Assembly (NCBI GenBank): GCA_036877525.1
Contig: JAZGTH010000067.1
Span: 5,088,501-5,152,500 of the forward strand
DNA length: 64,000 nucleotides
Origin: Chromobotia macracanthus
Taxonomy: Eukaryota > Chordata > Actinopteri > Cypriniformes > Botiidae
Direction: 5' to 3'
The notes under the pieces were generated by a model. That model was not told where the DNA came from, searched no databases, and was given only the letters and a program-made list of their open reading frames with translations. Positions within the stretch are counted from its first letter, which is position 1, and every line of letters starts with the position of its first letter. Shown here piece after piece: positions 26,201 through 40,200 of the stretch. A program made the translations under genes and the position numbers.

Positions 26201-28255
26201 GTTTTGAGTTAACTGCAAACCTAACCATGAACTCCAAAAGATAATCAGACAAATGGGAGTGTAAAGGAAAATAAAAGGAATGGCACAAGTACAAAAGCAA
26301 CAGACTGTAATCTGTAAAACTGATTATATAAAGCTCAACAACGAAATCCATATCATTTTTGAGACTGTGGCTTAGGAACCTTCAAATACACAGTTGCTAA
26401 AACATGATAAATACTCATGTGAAACACCAGAAGCAAAAACAATGTGCTGATAAGTATTCTTGAGCTTTTCCTGACTTAAAGTTACGGCCTCTGCAATAAA
26501 GATGTATCTTCTGCGTATTCCCAAGTTTTTCCACAAGGTATTCCCAAAACTTTTAGTTCACTAGAACAAGTTCAGAAGTGTGTGCTTTTACCTGCTTTGA
26601 GGAGATTTCCATGTTCAGGATAGGTGTGGGGTTCTGAAAGACAGAAATGTATTAATCAGTAAACTGATTTTGTTTTTTGTATGTTGTTTTCGTCATTTGT
26701 GTTTTTTAGGTTTTTTTACATGTACATTTGTGATTGTTACCTTGAACACCTGAAGCTCCTCTAAGATGATCTCTTCTGTGGACCAGTTTTCCCGAGTGAT
26801 GCTGACAACCTTCAGAACTGAACCCGTATCTGTGCAAACACAAGTTTGAGTCTCCATGTTTCTCCCTCAAACAAACATGCTCTACTGCCATCTGCTGGTT
26901 GCTCCACAAATTAAAAGAATTAGCTTATCTATACTTTGCAATGTATCTTTAATGTCTGAAATCGCTTATATACTTTGCAAAAGGCCACAAACTTTTATGG
27001 TATCAATAATCTTACTGAATTGTACTAAATAATCCATCATTGTTCTTTGCTTTATAAAACAGTTTCATAGTTACATTTTTATAGAAATTACATACATTTA
27101 TAAACCATTTTTATAAATGTGGTTTTTAATATTAGTGGTAAAATGTCAGACACTCTTTCTTACCAGTGCCCAAGAACATAACGGCATACTGTCCATCCTC
27201 AGCTGCCACACGGTCCACTACGATCTGAGTGAGACGGTACTCAGTGTTGATACGGGTGAAAATGGGTCGGCCCGTCGTTGGGTAGACAGAGTGGTACATG
27301 AGTGTATGCATTCGTATAAAACTGATGACTTCATCTGGAAAGTCTTTAGTTGTTTTTATATGAGGATCATATGTCCGACTCGGGCACTGTGTAAAAAAGG
27401 AAAAGATTTAAACATTTACAGAATATATAAGCATAAACATATGTGAAAGTATTTACAAATAGGCACTTATCCTAAGGAGATGTAACTGCCTTTGACAGCA
27501 TCATAAGTATAATGTTAACAGCATTTTAAAATAGAAAAGAATATGAGCTATATACTGTGTTATGTCTCCCCCTAGTGGTAATGGATAAAACTTTTCCTAG
27601 AGTAAGTGGTGCGTTAGATACATTTTCTGAGACTTAAGAGAACATTAGAGGGAGACAGAGAGAAACAGAGAGTATTACTGACAGTGCCTGGCCGTGGATA
27701 CGGGATTCGTCCTTCATATTCCACCCAGCGATGGTCTGGTCCCTCTTTATGAGCATATGGTCCATTAAATACAGCACGGATGTCTTCCATGGTATAGACA
27801 CACACGGCTGATCCTTTAAAAATAGCACTGAGCCCAAACACACACACGCACACACACAAATATTTAGGTACATTGGTAATAAACACCATCTTTTATCTGC
27901 CATATTCAGCTGCCTGGGAATCAAACATTGAGAACAATGAGCAGCAACTGAGCTACAAGAGCACTCGATAAATCTAATCAGTAAATTCTTAATTTATCTT
28001 CTATGATAAACAGTCAACAGCTGGCAAATTTCAGAACAGAGTTCAAACTAAAGTACCAAAACACTGAAATATTGATAAGCGCTGCAGCTGGATCTTACCT
28101 TGTGGTGGTGAACACTCCATACACCAGTGGACTTCTGTCATCCCGACTAGGCAGCAGAAAGATATCCTCTGCAAAACAGACACACAGACACATGTGAACA
28201 TCTCTAAACACGTGACTCCAAAGTATGTTTGTAAGTCAGAACAGAAGTTGAGTAT

Positions 28256-28288
<33 letters not shown>

Positions 28289-31200
28289 ACTATACACTTT
28301 AAAAATGTAAATGAAACGTCAGTTTAACAAAATGTACATCAAATACCAACTTGTAAGCTCATAAATCAATTCAATTGTTTTTTAAATGTAAAAATGTCAA
28401 CAGGTTTTTGGTCTGAGGGCTAGTTTTAAAAAATAAAATAACATGATATGATAACAATGGAAATGTGTGAGGTGTACTTGCTAAAATAGTGAAGCAAACC
28501 TGTGTGTGTGTGTGTGTGGTGTGTGTCTGTGTGTGAGGAAGAGCGAGAGAGAATCACTCACGCAGTTCATCAAAGTGAGTGTCTACCCCATCTGGTCCAG
28601 GGATGGAACACACAAGTCTTGCTTTGAGGAACGTGGTCCATTTATTGGTCAGACTCCTCAAACCCCCAACATCATTCTACACACACATAAACGTACCTTA
28701 ATCTGAAAGCCATCACTCAGAAAGCACACATGTATCATGTTAAGAATTCATGCCTTTTTATTTCATAGACTTCATAAACAAACGCTGAACGAGGAGAGGT
28801 GAACACCTGCATCTGCCTCTGATTAGAGACTTATATAATTAACAGTGAGACTATAGAAAACCAAACTCCTCACGTACACACAGACCTGAGAGCCACACAT
28901 ACACACACACAAAGAGAGAAAGACATACAAAAAGCAAAAGAGAACCAGAAACAGAGAAGAGAGAGGGACGTGGATTATAACGAGGGTATAACGACCCTCT
29001 CCTTTAATTTTCAATGAACAGGTTTACATATCTGTGCACACACAATAGAGCACTGAGAGGTCTTAGAAGGAGAATTCGTTCTGAGAACACTTAATGAACT
29101 CTCCTCATTACTGCCAAAAGGTTTTAATCAAAGGACTCCCTGATTTCACCTACACTCACTTTAACCAGCAAACATATTCCGCCCCAGCTATTATTCTTTT
29201 TGAATAACACGGACACTTGAGAAAAAAGACCTAAAAGAGGTTTAGGAGTGGCTTTTTGGAAATTCTTTAATCTTCAAAGATGCCCTCTCCAGTGCTAGGC
29301 CAGTTATCCAGTGAGGAATCTGGCCTTAGATGGCTTTACAGTTCACTCCTAAAGCAATGAAAACCCACCTCCTTCAAACCAAGAATTTTGCAATAGAGCT
29401 TGGAATTTTTATAGCACACAGCCTGAGAGGATGAGTCTACAACAAGAAAACGGCCCTCAATCACTGACAGGTTTATATAATTGGAGGCTGACGGGTTACA
29501 GACTCGCATGAACTGAATTACTAAATGTAAAAATAAGTTTATTTATTATTTATTTTAACTCCAGCGTGCACTATGATCTCTCGTTTCTGTTTGGTACACC
29601 AAAAACAACAACACTCTTGTGACAACTGATGTTACATTGATGCAGAGAAAGAAAAATGCATGTTTATAGCTTTTAAGACTTCAGCTAATAAAATCTTTAA
29701 GTCAAACATTGCCTCTTTGTGTTAATTCAAATGACTACTGTCAGTCCACATGGATTTGTTTAGAACACATGGCATTTGTTTATGTCACACTGACTAGGCT
29801 ACAGGAGAGCAATTTAGGGTTTTGAAAGCCCGGAAAACAAGCAAATTACTTGAGGTTTTGGCAAGGTACCCTGAATCACATGTGTACTAACAGCAAATTT
29901 GCTTCCTAAAGTGAGCATCCTCAGTACACTTCACTAATGTGAAAAGTCAGCTTGTAAAAGGAACACATTATTATTCACTTCTCATTCGTTCTTTTCATAA
30001 AGTGCCCTCCACGCATGTAAAAATGATGTTCAGACATCTGCACTGTAGTTTTCCACAAAACTGTGAAAAAAAAACAATAAATGTGATTTTGACTTATGGA
30101 TGGCATTTGAGTAATGGTCTTCTTGGAGAACTGTCATTAAGCAACAAGAGGAATACAACATGTTAACAAGATGGAGACACTTAGCACTTATTTTCCTGCA
30201 GGAGGGATTTCCACTGTCATTATGAACAATGGCCTGGGCAGCAACTACATAGCACGACCTCTGATATGATTTACCCCTCCTGACAGCAGTGGTTTGGTCC
30301 GCTTTCAGCAGATCACATCAAGGGGAATGTACCAGGAAGCCTCCTTTCCCAGGGGGAGGGCATTTAATCTTATGTGTGGGGAAAGATGAGGACGGTTTCA
30401 CCCTAAACAGTCAGTGTGAGGACAGGCCTTACCCGGCAGATCCTCGCGACACGAGACAGAACGCTCTTGTCCTTTGTGTTTCCATCGCGGGGCGCCTCTC
30501 GGAAAAAGAAGTAAATCTTATCATCGTCAGGGTTGTACGTGTCTGCGATGGGATGGGCAGAAATAAACCTGCCCTCTGTGGGACAAGAAACAGAAAAGCT
30601 GGGTCAACTTCAATTAATAACTGATACTAATCCACCAATCCCTTGATAGGATTTACAAATAAGTTTAGAAGCCTTTTAAGTCAGCTAAGACCCTTATTTA
30701 TTCCCACTGTTTGTGTGTGCGATCGAGTGCAGAGACAAAACTGTATCGTACTGTTTAGTAAAAATGGTAGGCGTTTAGGTTTCTGGCTCAGAGCACACCT
30801 CTAATGACAGGATGGATTCAAACTACATGAAATTGCATCATCTACTAGGAAAAACACTGTCTTAAAGCAAGTGTGGACCAAAGACATTCAATGACTCAAT
30901 GAGTAAACAAAGAGCACATTATATGGGACTCTCTGTCGGACACAGATAGATGGAGCACAGGAGAGAAGGACGAGAGGAGAAGAGGAGGTGGAGAGGAGGA
31001 CATGAGAATGCGGAGACTAGAGGAGAGGAGGAGGAGAGCCAGCAGCTGGGTGGTAATTTATATGAAAGATTAAAGTGTTTTTACTCTTAAGGTCCAAACT
31101 AAGCAGAAAGATTCAACTGTAGCTCTGCCAAACTATCAGCAAAGCCATGCTGTATCACATTCAGTTTTTAGATTATGGAGTAATTTTTCAATATTATTAT

Positions 31201-34200
31201 GAGATGGAATTCCTAAAGTAATATTTACGAGTTACATGACACTTTTTATGGGTAGCCTGTATCTTAAAGCCTGGAGTTAAGCTTTTCTGTCTCAACTGGC
31301 ACAGGTCTGACCAGGCGATTAGTCAGAGGAAATAAACTCTTCAAACATTGTGACTCAGGGATCATTCCGATCTTGCAGGTTATATATCACATACATTGGG
31401 GTGCACCCTTTAGTGGCATAATCACTTTCCCATAGACTCCCATAGTGTGTGGTATGATATATTGTGGGATGTTTTTGCCATGGAAACATTTTCTATGATT
31501 TTGCCCATTCTGTGGCAAATAGGTCATGCTTATGTTTGTGTGTGTTAGTGGGGGTGTGTGTTGATGTTTTTCTTTCCTTTGACTGGCACAAAAACCCTCC
31601 AGTCGCACAATGCATAAGGAAGATTCTTATATTTGCTATACTGCTGTATTTGGAGTTGCTGCTAACAAAAAAAAACATACAGGGCAAATTCCAATCGGGT
31701 GTGAGTATCCCTATGCCCTACTCACTTTAAATGGCAGAGCCCTTGATGTGTTAACTCTGGAGGCAGTAGCGCAACAGTGTCTCATAATGGCAGTTTCAAA
31801 TACACTTGATAAATGAAGGAATGCTAAACAATGTGTTTTTCTTTTTATCTGGAATTACGGTTTATGTGACATCTTCTTCCTGCAGTGCCCTTTAAAGGTG
31901 CAAAATTGCTGTATTTGAATTCGCCATTTTAAAAAAACTTTTTTTAGCAAAGTATTAAAAAAAATTGACGCTCATTCGTCAATCATCATGGTATTACTGC
32001 CACAACATGCGCATATATATTAGCATATGACCACCCATGTTTACCTGTTAACACCTAGTCAGTAAACCCAGCATGAAGCAAATCATTAAAATGGTCATTT
32101 ACAAAAAGAAGTCTTTAAGACTAACCATTGATCCAGTAGTCTTCAGAGATATCTGTGCGGATGTACTGCTGGTCTGGGGGAGGGCCGAGAGAGCGGGTAA
32201 ACGTGCTGTCCTTCCCCAGGAAATCCGACGTGGTGCCAGCATACAGATACTGATCTGAGAACAGAGAGAGGGAGTAAACACAGAGACCCGTCGGACTGCA
32301 ATAAACGCACGTCTACTACGGCTGACCAACAGCAGTAACAAACTCTCGTTTCCTTATGTTTGATATACAAGTCCAGCTGAGCTCAGATGTTCTATAAACA
32401 ACAAAGGAAAGTTCTTTAGTATCCATAACAACTAAGAGAGGTTTATGGATCATGCTTTTAGACTCTCTCTTAGTGATTTCTATCTGAGTTATCATTTGCT
32501 GTTTGGGCCTCCACCCTTTCTAGGTCTGTGGCTTGGAGAAGCTTTTAATTGCATGGAAGGGAATTTGCATTCTGCCTAAATTATTCCCTTATGATTACGC
32601 ATGACAGAGCACTTAACAAATAAACTCAACCACACAGTTTGAGGGATCGTCCAACCAAAAATGTGTGAAGTCACTTACTTTAGATTTGAGAGCTATGATG
32701 CTAGGTGAATGTTTCAGTCTATTCCTTTCACAAAGGAATACCGTCAAATAGACTATTTTTATGGTGCTTCTCTTATCCTTTTTGAGTCTTCAAAGACCCT
32801 GGTCATTATATGCTCCTGCTGTTTGAATAAGAGCAGCAAGATTTTTTTTATAAATAACTCCTGAAAGGCTGATTTGAAATAATATGAGGTTGTGTACATC
32901 ATGACATTTTCGGTTGAACTATTTCTTTCCTAAATCAGTTCTTTCTATTGAGATTACACTGTAGCTATCCATCCTCTAATAGGAAAATCTATCTGTTATT
33001 AACTAATCACTATAATAAATAAAAAATGAATCAAACTCTGCTCAGCTGGAAGAAACAGCCGTCTGCTAAAATATAAGCCATACAAAAATGGAACACAAGG
33101 AAAAAAAGGAAAACTTTGGAATGTTTACAGCTGGAACTCTCAACAGGGTGTGACATTTTTCTACAGCACTGCACTGGAAATATAAAGGTCATTTTAACTT
33201 AAAACTGTCTCACAAACAGAACAGAGCAACCTGATTTATTCTGGTAGAAAGCCTGTCACGTGTTTCACGAGGTTTCTGTTTACAGAAGCAAGACAGTTTG
33301 AATTCAGTCTCACCTGTCAGCACCGAGGCAAAAGGCTGTCGTGGATCAAAAGGACATTTCATTCGGCCGGATTCAACACTGTTGCTGTGGAGATGCAACC
33401 AACTGTCCTGCAACCATAAAGCACACAAAACACTCATCACTGATGTTTCTTATATGAGAGAAACCACTTTACATTTTCTTAATGGAACACCTCACCTAAA
33501 TAAATAAAAAAAATACAGTCATTATTTGCTCACACTTATGTCATCCCAAACCTGTGTGCTGTTATTTTCTGTGGCTTACAAATGGGAAATTCTGTGAATT
33601 GTTAGGCAGCTTCTTTCCATGTAACCACAATAAATCGTGATCACATCTCTTAACCTCCAAAATAGACAAAAAACAGCCTAAAAGAATCATAACAACTGAA
33701 CTGGATCATGAGGTATGTAACAAACATCTTAGCTGGATCAGCAAGATTTGTTAATGAATCATTCAATCTGATTTGTGAACCAGATCGATCAGTTCAGGCA
33801 TCTGAAGACATATTTTGATATCTTATGGTGTTTTTCTAAAGCAGCCAGAAAATTCTTGCCTGATAATTCTCCTTTTGAGTTCCATGGAAAAATAACAGGA
33901 AACAGTTTGGAACAGCACATAATAATTTGACCTACAATCATCTGACTGAAAACTCAATGTATCCTATCAGGAAACATGGCCAATAAGACAAGCCCTTGCC
34001 TCTTTGTAACCTTTGACCTCTAAGAAAGCACAGGTGGGGTGGAAAGCTCCGGTGCCACAGGCGTAGACATGGGTCCTGTTATAGTTGTGCAAAACCCGTA
34101 TGAAATTAGCACACTCGGTCTGAGGCAGAGAGGAAGAGAGAAAGAATGTGGGTAAAATAGAGCAGAGCCTAACTGAAAGACAAAACAAACAGTGTAAAAC

Positions 34201-37200
34201 TCTGTCAATTTTTGTATAATGCACTTTTTACGAGACAGGTTTGAATTAAAGAGGACACAAGTTGCTTTGAAATGTTTGTTCAATGAGACATTCTGACTGA
34301 TACTTACAACAGGGTTTTTGCCAGCCAGTATACACATATCAACTCTATCTGTTGGAGCCGGCCAGCTCAACTATGAGAGAAACACACACACAACGAAAGT
34401 AACATAAGAAAACCTGAAATCAACTAAAATAAGTCTCAACAAATGCCTTACAACTTAAGTAGTCAGTGCAAGTGTTTACAATAGCAACCTTCTGTCATAG
34501 AACTGTGACAGAAGGGTAATTAACCATCAACTGTAAACCTTACAAAACTCTTTTATTTAGATTGAGATCATACCGTGACATAAAGCAGGATTTTAAACAA
34601 AGGATAATCCACTGTGTATTAAACAGCTGAAGGGCTATACATATGAAATACTGTACAAACATACGTTCTTGGTTAGGCATGGGGGGGGTTGTGTTGGAGT
34701 ATGGGTGGGGTGATGGAGATTTGTGAACGTACAGATAAAGGGTGATGAAGCTCCTGTCTGTGGTCTGTGTACACATGTTATAAAAAGCTTAAGCGCTTAG
34801 CGTGCACACGGCTGACCTTTGACCTTAACCTCTGAGAGCCATCTCTACATGTAACACGCAATCCCACAAACCCCTCTGAGTACATATGATTACACATGCG
34901 CGTGAGATGGCTTTACACAATGGTGCTTTGAAGTGTGGCAGCAATACTACATATTAAAATGGTGGGCTATATACACACTCATCATCAAACACACAAACAA
35001 ACTATAAAGCAGAAACAAAGAAACACGTGTTGTACTGTAAATACACACAAACACACATATGAAAACCAGCACGTCACAGAGATCTAGATTAAGTACAAAC
35101 TGGTAAAATTATTACCACTTTACACAAGGTGTTTTGTAATTTTTGTAACAGTGAAAGAACAAAACATGTATATGTAGTATTTTAGTGCAACTAAAATTTG
35201 TTCTATCATTAAACTAACACTGTTTTCTTGGGGTTGTGTCTGATTATAACAACACAAACAACAATGATAATACTCTCTCTTCCATGTTTTTTGTCATAAC
35301 TAGTCATAAATGTTTCAAGCACCAGGACCAGCAGGACCATGTACTGTGTCCAAATTGTCTTATTGGTCCAAAATCCCACTCCACTAAACTGTATATTAAA
35401 CATCAGAAATGTTTTTAATTGGCTGCAAGTGACTGTAAAGCCGTTCCCTCATGCCTTACACAAACAAAGCAGAAACAGTTCACTAAAAAAACAACACTTT
35501 AGTCCATTACACCCAATTCTATTTTTCAGATATAATGAAAACACTATATTATTTTAAAATTGTTTAATGAACCAACAGACTCTTGCCCTGCAGGCTATCA
35601 TTCTGAGGCCCTGTTTTATCTAAGACCACACAAAGTGGAGAATTCTGGTTCATGAGACCTGATTTTGAACACATAAAGGTGTGTGTTTACCTTTTTAGGG
35701 TGTTTATTGATGTTGTCTGGGTCCAGAAGGTAGATGTGGTCTTTGACCCCCAGCAGTAATCTGCCTCTCTCCTCATCCAATAGGACTGTCTGAAAGCGCT
35801 GTCCCTCGCTGGAACCCATAAATGGCACCACGCTTCGAGAATGGACCAGCTCTGGAGAAGTTAAGTGCCGGTCAATAACACAAACATGCACATACATAAA
35901 CACACTGTATTCCTGTAAACATATTCACTGTGTCAGCCTTTGACAGAAACCTCTCTTATACACAGATTTGTGTGAGGTATGAGCATAAAGTATACAAGCA
36001 TATATAATAGAATGGCTGTCATATTGGCCTCAGTTTTTCTAACCAAACTGTATCAGAACCATTACCACAGAACCATGATACAAACCTAACTGTGACAAAT
36101 CTAAATTGTTACACCCCAGTGATTATGACAAAATGGCCTTTACCTGAAATGTTATCATCTCACCCCTACTATCATCTTTCAATCACTCACTCTTCTAATG
36201 TACAGAAATGTAAAACATCATCTTTTTCCATTATGATCTACCATAACCTCTGGGCTCTTTGTCATCTACTGTACATATCAAATTCCAAGATTTTATTTTC
36301 TTTTCAATATCCCCCATCCACTCAACCTCTATCCTCTAACCCTCATTTCTTCTGTCTAACATAAACGAAGAGTATGTGAGAAATCACCTTGATCTAATCT
36401 ACCCAGTCATCAATTCACACATATCAGAACAGCTGCAGACTAGTCCACCAGTTCATTGCAGAACACGTTTTAATGTGGTAATGACACATTCTGTTATTCT
36501 TACTGTAGAATGCCGGTAAGCAGCGTTGACAGCTGAGATGTGGCTCACTTAGATAAGCCTTTGCACATACAATAAATTCAAGTTTTTACTGATAACGTAA
36601 ACAAGATTAAAAGTTGAACGATTTCAACACCAATTTAGGAGTGGTGGAACATCTGTTAAGGTGATGTTCTCTGGCCTCGTTTATATTCTCTTCTCTGCAT
36701 ACAAACTGAACTCTCTAGATACACAATTCTTGACATACTTTTGAACCACGTCATAACGCTTGACTAAAGCATACAGTCTGTGTGGACTTGGATGGAGTTC
36801 ATTCTCCACCCTATACTCTCCATGAACACAAAACACAACCATCTGCCAGCAGTCTAAGAGAGAGAAAAGTGACAGCATGCACCCAAACAACCCCAAGAGG
36901 GACTATAGATTTGTTTTCCAAAACTCTTTTTCATCTGTTTTGAATTCTCTATAAATTCTTCTAATACACAATCACGATTCGGCTTTCTTATATTCTGTTC
37001 ATTTATTCAGCCTCTAGAATTTTAGCCACCTCTCTTGCTTTCCTGTCAGTCATAGGCACACATCTTGTGCAAACATCCGTGTTATGGTCGGGTCATGGGG
37101 CATCAGGGATCTGAGCTTTGAGCCTAAAGAAGCTGAATAAATCCTAGCCAACTATTATTCTCCGGTGTGTTGGGTCGCGGACAGGTCACCTCTGATCAAT

Positions 37201-40200
37201 ATTTACAAGACAAAAATCCACTCCAAAATAAAACCCCATTCATGCTCACGTCTGACTAGCTGACGCTAATCTACTTTGCAAACAGTAAGTCAGAGCCTTC
37301 ACTGAATGATCCCTGCTAAGCAATGAGGTCTACAGAACTTTATCTGTAGTTCTGGAGCATAATCTAGATTTCTCAAGGGAATCAACCCCTCGCTTCCACT
37401 CAACAGATGCTTATTAGCACTAGTGTAGAAGCGAATCTCTATATTTGTTCGCGGGAGACAGCATAACACCTTGGCGCTAGTCAGTGGAATACATCTAGTC
37501 AACTTTACTAGAAAGTAGCTCACTGGCTACCAAGAGAATTTGACTTGCTCCAAAGAACTTTTCTCATATGTAGCCTTATAAGTGTGTACTGTAATGCTAG
37601 ACCTCTGTGGTTTGCTGGTTGCATTGACATAAAAATTACTCTTATAAGAACCACTGACTCCCTGTAGACACAGGAAAAGGTTTTGTTCATTCAGTTAAAT
37701 CTTTACATTGTGCTGTACAGCTAACCCTTTACATTACAAGCTATTTTAGCCCTGCAGGTACATCATTTATCTTCAGGCAGCAGCAAAAATAGAGGCTGAT
37801 GACCCTGAAATGCAAACCTATGAAGTAATGCATAATTTGAGGGGTTGACAAATTCAGGCCCCTCTAGCTATTCACCAGAAACCAGGCTACACATTAAAGC
37901 TAATGCCACAAAGTGAGACTTCACTGAAAATTCTCAGATGGTTAAAGATTATACACTTAGGTGTAATCAATATCTTTGCTAAGGTTTGGGCAGAGAGCCA
38001 AACTAGTGGAAACTAGCGGAACTCTGTGAACAGTACATTAGGATGCCACAGGATCATATTTATGTCCTGCTTGTTTTACATCTGTTTAGAGAACTGCAGC
38101 CAACTGGGAGCCATATAGTTCTAAGTTCATTAAATACTATACTGTGGGCTCTTTAATGGCTGTTTTCCTATTGAAAAACATGGCCTTTTGTTTATGTCCA
38201 AGTTGTTACACCACGCTTAACTATGACGTGTGTCTTTACCCATCATGCATGCACCGTTTACGTCAAACATAAGAATATATACCACACTCATAAAACAATC
38301 AATAACCCCCACTGAAAATCCCTGGACAGAAGGTGCCTGTGTTTAACAGAAATATTTACACAACCTGAAGATAATATTTTGGTGTTTCACTGACTCTGCT
38401 GTACATTGTCAGAAGTGATGTCAGAGACTGAAAGGACCCTGTTTTAGCTGACTGGAGAGAACATTATAAGATGTATCTAATGCAGATCAGATGTCCCCCT
38501 TTAGCCTCCCTTTGGGAGAAAAACAGGCCTTTTAATGCATGGGTAAGAGAAGCCTGTTGCTCACTGGCCCTGAGGTGTGCAGATCACCGGTTCGGACATA
38601 AAAAATACTTGTTTGGATACAAAAAGGTGTTGATGTTTTTTTATGAGAGCTCTGTTCAGATGATGAATGGTGAAATACTTCTCTAAATCTTCAGCATTCT
38701 CTACAACAGAACCAAACATGCAGTGGAAGGGCAAGTTTAAAAAAGAAACTCTCATCAGCTGACCTGCACACATTTGTACCTAAATGGGTTCTAATGAGAC
38801 AAAGAATGATTCAATTCTACAACATAAATTAGGTTTATAAACAGTTGCTTTAGGAGTCATCTTGTAAAGCCCAGTTCAAAGTGGTCAATGTAATTCTGAT
38901 CCTTAATGTTAACTGGGCAATATAGCGTAGCGCTCCAGTCCTGCTAACTACACAATAAAGTAACCGTTTTGACACAAAAAAGTCTATCATTTGGTCTTCA
39001 AATCCAGCTTTGTAAAACTTCACAAGGATATTTTTAAGTAGTCAGTAATTGCACTAAAGGCATCATTTTAGCTCAAGCAGGGCAGCTGTCTGTTCTCTCC
39101 TCTCCCTCATGTCTCGTTTTCGCCAACCCAGTGACTAAAATATGGCAATCTGACGCACAGCATGCATACGTTGTGGGTTTTTTGTGCTTATAAAGCTGAA
39201 AATAAACAGAGCCCTCACCACAGTCAGTCATATTTTTATTGGCCGCAGTTTCCTGATTTGGACGCAGTCTGTTTCAGTGGTACTGGCATGCTGTGGGTCA
39301 GATTCAGAGAGCTTTTAGGGAGCTATAACTTTTATTCCCTTTAGTGGTATAAAACAAATGCATTTTCTGAACCTAAATCGAGGCAGGAATAGAATACAGG
39401 AGAATGAAGAAACATTGAAAAAGAAACAAAAGTCTTTCATCACTTCTTGTTAGAAAAACAACTTCTAAAGCAATAGTTTATCACTTGTTAAAACATTCAA
39501 GAACAGGTTTTGATGCTACAAAGTATTTAATTAATGGTGCTACTGGTGTTGTGGAGCTGGTAAAGTGTAGATTTATAATATGCAATCATGTTCTTAGACA
39601 ATGTACACATGATGTTTAACAACCCATGGTCAACGTGTGTCAGTGCATTTCCATAAACTAACACATGCTATTACTTTTCACAGTTGTTTTTTTTACGCCT
39701 CACTCGTTTTATAGCATGACACATTTATCTGGCCCTGAACTCTAACTCATACTAAACACAGAGCAAAGATGTGTGTGTTTGAGCGTGTGCCACTGCTATA
39801 AGGTTGCAAGCGTAACTCCAGTAATAAGCTAAACACGCTGTGCTTGAAGGATCACTGCTGAGATCAGAGCATTAACACCTTATTGACTTACCAAAACCTT
39901 TGAAGGTCCATCTGCAGTCGAGCGATCAAACATTACAGCAGGTACAGAGCGTAGAATGTTCACAGCATGCAATGGTGGTTAGCAAATAACAAAGGAGATG
40001 TAGCTAGTTACACTGTGACACAGAGTAAATCCTAGATCAAAGCAGTTCTATGACCATGGCCTTAGTTAACCTGTTATTATGATATGTTATTTTTGTCTTT
40101 TTACCCCCAATTTTGGGGTGAAAACTGCCCCAGGATGTATGCAAAAACTGCCCCCCAGACACAAACACCTTTTGGAGACATTTGGGGACATCCATAAATT

